DNA of 64,000 bases from NCBI RefSeq assembly GCF_000319365.1, contig NC_021007.1, positions 124,001 to 188,000 of the forward strand, given 5' to 3'. Positions 42,644-57,036 of the stretch are shown here, piece after piece. Each line of letters opens with the position of its first letter. Within the stretch, counting starts at the first letter, position 1. The position numbers and the translations under genes were made by a program. The notes under the pieces were generated by a model. It was not told where the DNA came from. It saw only the letters and a program-made list of their open reading frames with translations, and made no database searches. The DNA comes from Candidatus Mycoplasma haematominutum 'Birmingham 1' (GTDB lineage: Bacteria > Bacillota_I > Bacilli_A > Mycoplasmatales > Mycoplasmoidaceae).

Positions 42644-45079
42644 ATGAGCCTTATAAAACCTTTTTTTGGATTGCAAACCGCCATATTGGCTTCCAATTCT
42701 GTTTTGACAGATACCGCCACCATTGATAGCAGTAAATTAATTTCAGAAAATCAAACAAAAAACCAAAAATATAAGGATGAAAAAAAATCTCTTTTTGATA
42801 ATCCTGATACAGAAAATGGGAAGAAATTAGATTTATTCCTTCCTGTAAATTTAGTTATTTTCGATAATTATTACAAAAGGTTATCAGAGTGAAAATATTT
42901 TGACAAATATACCTATAAGGACAGAGTATTAGTTTTTAATTCAAAAGAACATCAACAACCTTTATCCCCTTCGGATGATTTTTATAAAGATGAGTGATTG
43001 GATTCCCTGGAACATAGTAAGGAATATAAATATCAAGACACTTATATGTATCAATATCCAGAAAAAAGAGATGAAAACAATATTAGTTGAATAGATGGAG
43101 GCGCTTCTGACCATAAATTAAGAAATTTATTATCTCTTAATGCTCCCAAAAAAATTGAAAGTCCTTTTGAAACACATAAAAAATCTATTGAATTAGACCA
43201 GTCATTTTTCATGAGCCCAACCTTAAATCATTATGCTGGATATTGAAAAAAGGGAACAATGAATGCGGATAATAATTTAATCAAGAATGTTACTTACGGA
43301 AAATTAAAACACAAGTATAAAAATGCCCAGGATGTATTTTATGGAAGTTCTACCAAAACCCTTTGTGAACGGTTTGAAGATGTAAAAAATATAGACTTAA
43401 GAAATTCCAGGGAGGAAGCGGAAGAGGAGGGATTTGATGCTAAATGCGATCAAATTGACTTATTACGATTCTGATCCTTCTTTTACAATAGAAGAACTAA
43501 AAGTATTTTCTCTTCAGGATATGTAGGTCACAAAACTATTAAACCAGCTTCTTGAAACACTCACTATTATTTCTATTTTTTAGGAAATTGAGTGTTAGAT
43601 AAGCCATCATCCACTCAGGTTAATGATGAGAAGGGGGAGCAAAATTTATGATATGTAAACTTCGATAATGTTTTTGTACCAGATATTAAATATGTAGAGA
43701 ATTCCGCGACCGATGGAGCTGGAAAAAAAGGGGAGTTGCAAATGTCTATTTATATTGATTACTCAAAAATTCCCGAAAAAAATTTGGATACCTTTTTTAA
43801 AGTGGCTTCCTCACTGAAATATAAGCTAAAGTTTCGCGTTAACTCTGAGGAAAAAGAGGTAAAATTCACACTTAAAGAAGTTTTGGAGTCTAAATCATTT
43901 TCCCTGTCTATGAATACAGAATTTGTCAATCTAGAAAATAAATCAAATCTAGCTTTCTCAAATTTTGAGTTCGCCACCTATTCCGACAATTCCAAAATTC
44001 AATTAAGCTCCAGAACAGGCACAAATGAATTTAAATTTGAGGTCAATTTACAGTTAATTCAGCAACAATTTAATGTTTTTAGAAAAATAATTACACGACA
44101 GGAAGCCCTTAAGAATTTTTATTACTCAGAATTAAAGAAGAAGCAGAGATTGGATGAGATATTCTATTTTGCAGTTAAAAAACCTAAAGAGGCTGAATAT
44201 ATGTTGTATAAATTGACAGACAAGTGAATAAATTTATTGAATTTAGAGTTTTTGGGTAACGACTTGAGCTCCTCAGCTGTTGTGAAGTATTATGACTTTT
44301 TAGAGGGCAAAGAAAAACAGATTGAATCTTCTGAATTGTTAACTCTCCCAAACTTCGAACATAAAGAGTTTTCCAAAACTGAGAAATATTCATCATTACC
44401 AGAATTAGTTAGTTCCCAACTTTCCCAAACTATCGGCAAGTATTTTTGAGATAATGTTGAGTTAAAAATGGAGTCCAAAGATATTTTGGATGGAGTGGAA
44501 GAATATTCTTTGAGTTTTAAAGCCCCAGTTAAAGATGAAGATGCATGAGATGCTCACTATAAAAATACTCGCCTTAAGGTTAAAAATTCTCTCAAAAAAT
44601 ATTTAATTCCCAATGCAAATGCCTCCAATATAGGCAGCAAAATTAGTACAAATGAGTTATCTTCTTTATTTACCATAAATTCCAGTGAGGGCGATGATCT
44701 AAAATTAAGCCTTTCAGATTTTTCATTTAAAAAGGTGGGAGAAGACCAAGATTTTGTGGAAATTGAAGTAGAATACATCAATAAGCAAGAATTAACTCTC
44801 GCAAGTGAGACTTACAAAGATGTGAAGTTAAAGGGTAAAAATACTTTTAAACTTAATAAAAGAGAAAATTATGTATCTTTAAATACCAAAGACACTTCCC
44901 CTACTTATTTTTATTCCTCTGCAGTCGGGGAATTCGATAGAAATATGAACAGATCAAGCGGAGGAGTGTGGAATGACCCAGCGATAATTCCTACTATTGT
45001 TTCTAGTCTAGTGGCTGGAGGAGGGGTAACTGCAGGAGCTGGAGCCTTGCTGTCCAAAAAGTTAAAGTTTGCACTTTAA
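42644..45079 (+). CDS. Large surface-type protein with C-terminal membrane anchor
   Basis: 811 residues. A short N-terminal hydrophobic stretch (PFFGLQTAILASNSVL) may be a signal. The body is hydrophilic, with many aromatic residues in the first half and a beta-rich repeat-like second half. Near the C-terminus AIIPTIVSSLVAGGGVTAGAGALL is a clear TM anchor followed by a basic tail SKKLKFAL, a layout expected of an outward-facing anchored protein. ATG directly after an in-frame TAG. It stands alone behind a terminator. No known family; adhesin or antigen is possible. Confidence 0.75.
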
Positions 45080-45095
45080 ATCTTTTTAATTTTTA

Positions 45096-45263
45096 ATGGC
45101 AGTTTCTCCCAGGAGGGTATCTAAATCCCGAAAGGGAATGAAAAATTCACACGATGGCATCAGAGACATAGCTCCACTGATGTTGTGCCCGAAATGCGCT
45201 AGACTACTAAAGATGCATTTTGTATGCAAATGTGGTTATTATAGGAATAAAAAGATTTTTTAA
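45096..45263 (+). CDS. rpmF: 50S ribosomal protein L32
   Basis: 55 residues. MAVSPRRVSKSRKGMKNSHD matches the L32 opening (MAVPKRKTSKSRKRMRRAH) and LCPKC ... CKCGYYRNK is the four-cysteine zinc ribbon. ATG at 45096, 16 bases after the surface protein gene. Too short to stand out as an ORF but clear by sequence. Confidence 0.93.
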   Translation: MAVSPRRVSKSRKGMKNSHDGIRDIAPLMLCPKCARLLKMHFVCKCGYYRNKKIF

Positions 45264-45273
45264 ATAGGGGTAA

Positions 45274-45447
45274 ATAGAGGATAAACTTCAAAAAATATTT
45301 CCGTTATTTAAGAAGTATAGGATAGATTCTTATCTGCATAGAAAGGTTTTTGATAGACAAGAGCAGAAAGATCTGAGAATCATTTGAGCTACAATTCTTT
45401 CTACTGTTTTATTCGCTCTACTCTTGATATTTGCTTTTTTTAGATAA
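45274..45447 (+). CDS. Small single-TM hypothetical protein
   Basis: About 57 residues: a basic/charged N-terminal 35 residues (KLQKIFPLFKKYRIDSYLHR) and a C-terminal TM segment ILSTVLFALLLIFAFF. One TGA read as Trp. No standard start; the frame opens at ATA after an in-frame TAA. Sits between rpmF and a membrane protein gene on the same strand. Coding status is likely but not certain. Confidence 0.45.
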
Positions 45448-45488
45448 TGCAATTCTTTTACATCTGAGAGACTACTAGATAACTTGTA

Positions 45489-46307
45489 ATCACACAAGAA
45501 CTACAACTCAGTAGAAAGGGGAGCTTTTCAGCCCCCTACTACTGGGTTAACCCCTACAAGCTTTCTACCTTTACCGGTGCTGTTTTTTTAATAGGCTTTG
45601 GAGTAAGCCTTTATTATGAGTTTTCGCTGAGAAATTTATTTGTATTAATACGGCAGATTACGTGACAGTCTAATTTTCTAGCTTTTCTATTACCTACCGT
45701 ATATCTTTGGAAACCCTGCCTTCCTATTTTTTATTCAAACGCTTTATTTGTAGCATGTGCCGCCCTGCTTTCAACAGCATCCATTATCTTTTCCTTTTTA
45801 CTACTACCTGTGTATTTAAATTTGAATTTATTCTATGAAAGAACTTATGCAACTCCTACCGCCGTTTATGTTTTCTGAAATATTTGAAATCACTTTGTCA
45901 CTTTAATTGCATTCTTAAATTTGCTTTCCTATAGATATAACTCCTATAGACGAGAGAGATTTTTTTCTAAAACGCGATCTCTTTTGAAATATTTAACTTA
46001 TTGGGTAGTTAATGCTTTAGCAAATATTTATTTTTGTATAGATCAATCTCAAGCACTACCTTATGGAGCAATCGCTAATTGAAGTTGAGTCCGAACAGAT
46101 AATTTATCTGTTGCGAGTGCTGATAATGGCCAGAATGCTCCTATTGTTTACAATTTTCAGCTAGCATTTTTTTCATTTTTGGCTGTCTGAATCACTACTG
46201 TACTATTCTTTTTATTATTTTGAGCATTTTTTGAGTCAAAACATAAATATAACAGAGATACGGAAGAGATCAAGGCCATACGGCCTTGAACCTTAGCTAT
46301 TAATTAG
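45489..46307 (+). CDS. Hypothetical multi-pass membrane protein
   Basis: About 272 residues with five or six hydrophobic segments (FTGAVFLIGFGVSLYY, FLAFLLPTVYLW, FVACAALLSTASIIFSFLLL, FVTLIAFLNLL, LAFFSFLAVWITTVLFFLLF) and a charged C-terminal tail. No family recognised. No canonical start lies near the in-frame TAA at 45480-45482; ATC at 45489 is used as a placeholder. The C-terminal codons contain a 7-bp hairpin. It converges with nrdF, overlapping 4 bp. Confidence 0.65.
46271..46288. terminator. Bidirectional hairpin at the nrdF convergent junction
   Basis: Perfect 7-bp stem CAAGGCC/GGCCTTG with loop ATAC, located just downstream of nrdF (minus) and inside the last codons of the membrane protein gene (plus). 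Could serve both convergent transcripts. Confidence 0.45.
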
Positions 46308-47302
46308 ACTATAAAGTCTTCATCTTGTATAGTTTCTACCTGTGTAGTTTTGATATAACCGTTACCTTTAGTAGAGAAGAAGTCGTGATTTCGAGTGGAG
46401 GTATTTAATCCATTAAAAATCATTGGATTAATGTCTTTTTCTGTAATGTCATATTTGTTTCCTAAATTGAGATTTTGTAACGCTTTATTTGCGTTATATT
46501 TCAAAAATTGAATAACTTGATTATTTAATTTTATGGGTGTATAAATTTTTTGGGTATATTCTATTTCATTTGCCATTAGTTTTTCCAGCAAGTCATTCAC
46601 CTGTTTTTTCAAATTTTCTTGCACTTCCGCAGAGAATGTTTGGAACAATTGAGATGCTAAATTTCCAATGTATAATCCATGAATCGCTTCATCTCGAATA
46701 ATTAAATTAATGATTTCTCCACTATTTACCATTAATCCTTGAGCAGAAAGGTAAAGCATATAAAAAAATCCAGAGTAAAAGAGGAAAGACTCCAGAAAGA
46801 CTGAAGCAGCCATCGCCATGTATAGTGTCTCTGCACTCTTGATATTGTTATAGTGGGAAATAATAATATCAACTTTTTTTTGTAGGGACGGCTCTTCCTT
46901 GATTCATTTAAAAAGTTCCTCAATTTCTTCAGTATTTAAGAGCGTGCAAAAAATAGAGGAATAGCTTTTTGCATGCATCTGCTCCATCATAGCCATAAAT
47001 TGTAGTACAGCTTTTGTAGGAAGATCTGAAATAGAAAGGCAAATTTTATTCATTCCAATTGAACCTTGATGAGTATCTAATAGAGTCAAAGAGCCCAGAA
47101 CCTTTACATAAACCTCCCTTTCTTTCTCGCTTAACTTAGTTTGCCAAACTAATTTATCTCCACTTAAGGGTATCTCCTCATCTACTCAAAATTGTCTTAC
47201 ATTTTGGTCTCAGAAGATTTTGGTAAATTTGGAATTAATTTCATTCCAGTTGACACCCTCCCAGGTGTATTGTTCAGAAGGGTTGATGTATTTAATTTTC
47301 AC
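46304..47302 (-). CDS. nrdF: Class Ib ribonucleotide reductase beta subunit
   Basis: 332 residues. Carries the di-metal/tyrosyl cofactor that starts reduction of ribonucleotides. Metal-ligand helices are seen as VLGSLTLLDTHQG, FMAMMEQMHAKSYS, FLESFLFYSGFFYM and IIRDEAIHGLYIG. GTG start at 47300-47302. Divergent from nrdI-nrdE across 206 bp, so the three genes share a control region though on opposite strands. Confidence 0.93.
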
Positions 47303-47508
47303 TATTTAAGAATGTTTAAGGTGTATAAATCCTAAAAAATATCTAAATACAAGGAAGCATTTTATAGATAGAGTATAAATGTATTTCTTATGTTTTTAAA
47401 GGCCTTAAATGCATAAAATTTAGGTTACCTGTTTTGCTAATCAAGTTAAGAAAAACCATTAAAAAATGATCACAACATTAAGAGAGTTTTTGATTTTAAA
47501 TTTTTAGA

Positions 47509-47874
47509 TTGAACTTGTGATTTGCCAGTAGAACAGGCCAAGTTGAGCAAATAGTTTCCAAGCTTCAATTCAATAATGTATTACGAATTAACAGCGGAGA
47601 TGAAATTGCCAGTCAGGAATATATCTTGCTAACCTATACTGATGGTTTTGGAGAGGTTCCGGGAATAGTATCCAAATTTTTGGCTAAAAATCATTTATTT
47701 TTAAGGGGAGTAGCGGGAAGTGGAAATAGAAATTTTGGAAAGAATTTTTGTAAGTCAGCTTTCACTATTAGAGATAAATATAAAGTGCCTTTACTCATGA
47801 CCTTTGATTTACAAGGATCTGACAATGACCTTGAAAACTTTAAAAAAATACTACTGGAGTTTGGATTAACTTAA
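47509..47874 (+). CDS. nrdI: NrdI flavodoxin-like ribonucleotide reductase maturation protein
   Basis: 121 residues. FASRTGQVEQIV is the FMN phosphate loop, LLTYTDGFGEVPGIVSKFL and GVAGSGNRNFGKNFC are the conserved flavin loops, and VPLLMTFDLQGSDND is the family C-terminus. NrdI generates the oxidant used to build the Mn2-tyrosyl cofactor of NrdF. TTG start at 47509. Lies 7 bases before nrdE. Confidence 0.9.
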
Positions 47875-47881
47875 CTGCAAA

Positions 47882-50008
47882 ATGAATAAACCAAAAAAAA
47901 TAGTAAGTCAAGCTTTTTATGATTCTCTAATTTTGAATAATCAAGTCACTATGATGGGAGAGGATGGATTCTATTGTCTAGAGAAGGATGAATTAGCAAT
48001 AAAAGAATATCAAAAGTATATTTCTGAAACTGAAAGATATTCCCAAAAAAAAAGAGGTCACCAAAGAATTAAGTGACTAATTGAAGAGGAATATTATCTA
48101 CCAGAATTAGTCCAAAAATATAGCGAAGCACAAATAAATAAATTATCGGAAACCGTATATAATACTCCTTTTAAGTGGAAAAGTTATATTTCTATCTCTA
48201 AATTTTTTGAAAGTTTTGCGATGCGCAGTAACTGCGGAAAGTATATTCTCGAAAGTTATGAAGATAGAGTGATTGTTGCCTCCCTATTTTTAGGGAATGG
48301 AGATTTTGAATTAGCCAGTAAAATTGCTAATTTGATTATTCGACAAATTTTTCAACCCGCTACTCCAACCTTTTCAAATGCAGGAAAAAAAAGGTCTGGA
48401 GAATTAGTATCTTGTTTTTTGCTGGAAGTAGAAGATTCCATCAATTCTATTAATTATGTAATTTCCACTTCTATGCAGCTCTCCAAAATAGGAGGAGGAG
48501 TAGCTATTAATTTATCTAAGCTCAGGGGAAGAGGAGCTTCAATCAAAAAAATAGATAGTACAGCCTCAGGAGTATTGCCAGTCTTAAAGATTCTGGAAAA
48601 TGTTTTTGACTATGCAGATCAATTAGGAATGAGAAGGGGAAGTGGAGCAGCTTATCTAAATATTTTTCACTACGATCTAATAGATTTCATAGACTGCAAA
48701 AAAATTAATGCAGATGAAAAATCCAGAATTCAAACACTGTCTATAGGTTTAATAGTACCTGATAAATTTCTGGAGTTAGCCAAAGATAATAAGGATTTTT
48801 TTATTTTTGAACCTAACACAATTTATCAGAAATATGGAGTTTTTCTCTCCGATCTAAACTTTGATGAGTGATATGAAAAATTAGCTAACGATACTGAAAT
48901 TCTTAAAAAACAATTGTCCGCGAGGGCTATTTTAACCAAGATAGCTCAAACTCAATTTGAATCAGGATATCCCTATGTAATCTTTATTGATAATGCCAAT
49001 AGACAAAATCCCCTGAAAGCTCTTGGAAAAATAAAAATGAGTAATTTATGTACTGAAATTTTTCAAATTCAGGAAAGCTCTCACATTACAGATTATGGAG
49101 AGGAAGATCTCATCAGAAATGATGTTTCTTGCAATTTAGCCTCTTTAAATTTAGTGAATGTAATTGAGGACGGAAATCTAGAAGAGATTATTGAGGTGTC
49201 TATGAGAGCTTTAAGTGCCGTTAGTGATCTAACTTCTATTAAAAATGCACCTAGCGTGCGAAAAGCTAATGAGGAATACAAATCAGTAGGGTTAGGAATT
49301 CTCAATTTTACAGGCTTTTTAATTAAACATAATATAGAATACGGCTCTCCAGAGTCATTGGAATTTGCAGATGTATTTTTTGCAGCTGTTAATTATTATT
49401 CTCTGCTAGCTAGCTCGAAGATCGCCAAGGAGAGAAAAATCATTTTCAAGGACTTTGAAAAATCCGATTATGCATCAGGAAAATTTTTTGAACTTTATTG
49501 CGAACAAGAATTTTTACCCAAAAGCGAAAAGATAAGACAATTAGTTTCACATTTAAAACTCCCCACCAGGGGAGATTGAATTAAGCTAAGAGAAAAGGTT
49601 AAGAATGATGGGCTCTATAATTCCTATAGACTAGCTATCGCTCCCACTCAGAGCATTAGTTACCTGCAAGGAGCCACCGCTTCTATTCAACCCATAATTT
49701 CTCCCATAGAAACTCGAATGTACGGAAGTTCGATCACTTATTTTCCGATGCCTTTCCTATCTAAAGATAATCAACATTTATTTTGTTCAGCCTATCACAT
49801 CGACCAAAAAAAATTAATAGATATGTCAGCTACAATTCAAACTCACATAGATCAAGGGATTTCAACAATTCTTTACGTGACTAATAATTCTACCACTCGA
49901 GATTTAGTGAAATTGTATTTGTATGCTCATCATAAAGGCCTAAAGTCTCTGTATTATGTAAGAACTAAAAATTTACAACCAGAAGAGTGTGAGTTGTGTC
50001 AAGCATAG
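47882..50008 (+). CDS. nrdE: Class Ib ribonucleotide reductase alpha subunit
   Basis: 708 residues. PATPTFSNAGKKRSGELVSC holds the first redox Cys, MSNLCTEIFQ has the N-x-C-x-E radical site, and the second redox Cys follows in NDVSCNLASLNLVN. The C-terminal shuttle pair is ECELC. YYVRTKNLQPEEC carries the radical-transfer tyrosines. ATG start. A perfect CTCCCC/GGGGAG hairpin (49559-49574) is inside the gene. Confidence 0.95.
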
Positions 50009-51343
50009 TTAGAGCTGCATATGTTCATAGTATCTCGGAAAAACAGATAAATCCTTTATATTTTTTAAACCAGTGAGCAGCATTAATAGACGTTCGAAAC
50101 CCATCCCAAAACCAGAGGAGGAATGGTAACCAAATTCTCGCAGCTTTAAATATCACTCCAATTCTTTTTTATTTAGGCCCGAGGACTTAATATTCTCCTC
50201 AAGTTTAGGGAGGGATGATTCTCTCTCAGATCCTCCCGCTATTTCTCCAATATTTTCTACCAACATATCGAAAGAGTATGTAAAAATACCAGCAGGGTCT
50301 CTCTTCATGTAAAAGGGTTTCTGAGTTACTGGAAATTCAGTAATAAACAATATTTTCGAGCCAGTTAATTGACAGAGCATATTTTCATCTTCCCTTGAAA
50401 GATTGTCACCTCATTTGATAGATTTGTTTTTAGAAATCAATTCTATCCCCTCGCTGTAGGTAATAATTTTGTAGTTTTTAGAAATCAATGCTTTCAAGTA
50501 ATCCATTAAATTGTCTTTATCGCCCACCCTCTTAGACAGTTCAGTTATAGCTACATGACAATTATGGATTACGGAAGATACTAATGTTTTAAAAAATGTA
50601 TATGTAAATGCAATAATTTGAGTTAGAGAGGTAAAAGCCATTTCAGCTTCAATCATTCAAAATTCTGCTAAATGAGTTAGACTATTAGATTTTTCCGCTC
50701 TAAAAGTAGGACCAAAAGAGAAACTATTTTTGAGTCCTAGAGAGATAGTTTCGCAGTAGAATTGTCCACTTACACTCAGCAAGACTTCATCTTTGTTGAA
50801 AAAATTCGAATCCTCTCTGGAGAGGGAGAAAAGTTCAGCACCACCCTCGCAGGAATTTGGGCTCAAAATCGGAGCCATAACTGGAAAAAAATGATTCTTA
50901 TAAAAAAAACTAAATATGGTCTGTATTAACTCCCTGCGTATTTCATAAACTGCATGAAAAATAGTCGTTCTATGTCTAACTAACTGTTGAGTTCTTAGAT
51001 AATCTAAAGAGAGCTTTAAGGGAAGGAGGGGAAAATTTTCCCCTACCTTTTTTAGTAATGTAATTTCTTGAGCTCTAAGCTCGAGCTTTTGTTTTCCCCC
51101 TCTGGACATTTCCAGCGTACCGCAAATGCTCACAGCGGAACCGGGAGATAACTCTATACTCTTGCATTGTTCAGGTTTTAGAATCACCTGCAAACCAGAA
51201 ATATCACTTCCATCATTAATCACTAAAAAAATAATAGAGTTAAATTCTTGCATTGATTTAATTCATCCTTTTACCTCCACAAGATGATTGGGCAGATTAG
51301 AAGGATCATAATTTAACAAGACCTTGATGGCTTGATTTCGCAA
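50009..51343 (-). CDS. asnS: Asparaginyl-tRNA synthetase
   Basis: 444-residue class II synthetase. N-terminal OB fold (HLVEVKGWIKSMQEF), motif 1 region [20 protein letters not shown], motif 2 [23 protein letters not shown] (in parts), motif 3 [13 protein letters not shown]. The stretch after motif 2 is of AsnRS type ([11 protein letters not shown]). TTG start 2 bases after the ligA TAA. Stop abuts the nrdE stop on the other strand. Confidence 0.93.
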
Positions 51344-51345
51344 TT

Positions 51346-54492
<3,147 letters not shown>

Positions 54493-55836
54493 TTGAATAT
54501 TACTGCACTCGAGTTGAGAGATGCTTGATTGAATTTTTTCAGGGAAAGAGAGCATCAGATAGTTCCACCTCTTTCCCTAATTCCTCCCCAAGATGATAAA
54601 TCTACATTATTTATTAATTCAGGACTTTGCGCAATTAAAAAAGAGTTTATATCTCAAGATTCATCCACTCCCAAAATGTTTACTAGCGTGCAAAAGGTAG
54701 TTCGAACAGTTGATATGTCTAGTATCGAAAAAGATGTTTGGCATAGCACTTATTTTGAAATGATGGGCAATTTTTCTATTGGCGGGTACTTTAAAAAAGA
54801 GGCTATTAAATATGCAGTGGAATTTCTAAAAAATGTTTTAAAAATTGATGCATCTAAATTAGTCGTAACCATTCACAAAGATGATGCAGAAAGTGCAATT
54901 ATTTGGAAAGAACATCTCGGTGAATATGCACCTATATTGAAATTGGGGAAAGAGAATTTTTGAGAAATTGGAGACGGACCCTGCGGCCCTTGTACAGAAA
55001 TTTACTATGATCGCGGTAGAAAATATGATCAAAAGGGTTTAGGTCTTCAGTTGATTGAGAAAAATATAGATAATGCCAGATATATTGAAATTTGAAATAT
55101 AGTTTTTAGTCAATACTGAAAAAAAGGAAATGAATATATAGAGCTAGAGCGTAAAAATATAGATACCGGCGCAGGCTTTGAAAGGTTAATTACAATACTA
55201 GAGCAAGCAGAGAATATCTATCATAGTTCTTTATTTAAGCCCCTCATAGAAGGATTAGAGCGCTTTACCCATTTTAGATATTTTTCAGAAAATGACTCCC
55301 TTCCCGATCATTTGAAGTCTCATTTTCAAGTGGCTGCCGATCATTTAAGAACAGCCACAATTCTTTTGAGTGAAGGAGTTGTTCCAGATAAAAAAGGGAG
55401 AGGTTATGTAGTGCGAAAATTATTGAGAAGAGCTTTTGTATCTATCTGTATTTTGGAAATTTTAGAGGTAGAACCCGCTATAGTTTTGTTGTCTCAAATA
55501 GCGATTAAATCATTATTGCCCATACATCCCGAGTTAAAGAAAAACGTTGTTTGGTTGCAGGATCAAATGTTACTAGAATACAAAGTTTTTTTCAAAATTT
55601 TGAGAAATATGGAACATAAAATAGAAAAATCATTTAAGTCTAGCCATTTAGAAGCAGAACAAAAAATTTTTACACTCATAGAAAGAGAGGGAGTGCCCCT
55701 CCCTTTGATAGAGAAAGTGTTAGGAGAGAAAAAAATTAATTTTTCTAGAGATAAATTGGATCAATTGCTAATGCAACATCAACAAAAATCTAAAAATGAA
55801 AAATTTTCTGATGGCTTTGAACTAGCAAAAAATTAA
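54493..55836 (+). CDS. alaS: Alanyl-tRNA synthetase, minimal form lacking editing and C-terminal domains
   Basis: 447 residues versus about 870 normally. The class II aminoacylation core is complete: [64 protein letters not shown] and [25 protein letters not shown]. The helical tRNA-recognition domain follows ([34 protein letters not shown] in parts). The protein stops where the editing domain (HxxxH ... CxxxH) should start. TTG start directly after the mnmA TAA. Length matches the active E. coli N-terminal fragment of about 461 residues known from biochemistry. Confidence 0.93.
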
Positions 55837-56966
55837 TTAGAAAAATTTATTCACTCTTCCCAAACTCACTTAGGAGAATGAATATTTGAGAGAAAATTGA
55901 CTTCTTGCCTTTGCACATTTAATTTTTTTATAAAGCTTTTATATTTATCGACTTGGCCATCTGATGTTTTGCAAAAAAAATTATTTGCAATTATTTCTTC
56001 CAGTTTACTTTCCTCAGTCCATTCTTTAAAACAGGAGAGAATTCTATTCATAAATCGTATTTTTTCATAATCAGAAATTTCAAGTTTTAAAAGCTGGAAG
56101 AAATAATTGGTTTTATTTTTTTCAAACAATTCTTCTAATGTAATGGATCACTTTTCGCCAGAAAATGTATTTATTAAAGTTATTCCTTTAGCTTGAATTC
56201 CATAATAAAAATCTAGTAAATAAACATAGAGTAAGAGCTGCCAAACTCAATTGGCATCCCAACTCTTTTTTTGAAATTTAAAGTCCACGATATGTTGATC
56301 TTCAGAATTGAAGAAGTCAAATTCTCAACCCGTAACTTCGCATTCATTTTTGCAATCCTTTGATGGCTTAATAGTATACAACTTGGTAAATTTATTTCAA
56401 CTAATATAGCTTTTGCAGTGAGGTAGAAAAGCTTTAAAGTGATCCATTATTTTTAAAAAAATATGAGAATACTTATGATTTTTAAAGTTTTCTTGTTCTA
56501 GAAAAAATGCATATTTAGAACTCACTGTAGAGGAACCCCCCTCTATTAAATTCAGAAGTCAATCTAAATACATATTTTTTTGCACTCTATGAGAAAAATA
56601 TTTTTTACTTTCTTCAGTTGTTTTTTTGACCAGTTTTCAGTTTTTGCGCAAATCTAATTGATCTCACTGTTTTATTTTTTTATCTTGACAGTAATTAATT
56701 AGATTTTCCAGAAAAAACTCACTTCACTTACCTAGATAGCTACAATTTTCATTTACTTTTTGGATGGAATCTTTATCTAATTTGTTGTTAAGAGATTCCG
56801 TGATCTTCGTTTTTAATTCAAAAATTGGAAGAATCGAAGATTTATGTATTCACTTCTTGTTAATTAATTTCATTATTTGCGGTTTTATTTGTTCTCGAAA
56901 TTTTTCAGTTTGTAGGTAGTTAACTACTGTATATCCTTTTAGTCCATTTTTATTTAGATAGAACAT
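55833..56966 (-). CDS. RecB/Cas4-like PD-(D/E)XK nuclease-domain protein
   Basis: 377 residues. VTGWEFDFFNSEDQHIVDFK carries the G-x-x-x-D ... D-F-K catalytic signature, and VWQLLLYVYLLDFYYG is the Q-x-x-x-Y helix of the RecB/AddB nuclease family. The N-terminal half is helical and charged with no helicase motif, and no clear four-Cys iron-sulphur cluster is visible. It starts 70 bp from a divergent UvrD-type helicase gene, suggesting a split AddAB-like partnership. Its stop overlaps the alaS stop by 3 bases. Family call is moderate; partnership is inference. Confidence 0.7.
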
Positions 56967-57036
56967 TTAGAAAGGTCTTAAAGATAATTCAGTCACCTTA
57001 TGGAGCGGGATCTTTCGGTTTCAGAGTGTTTTAAGT

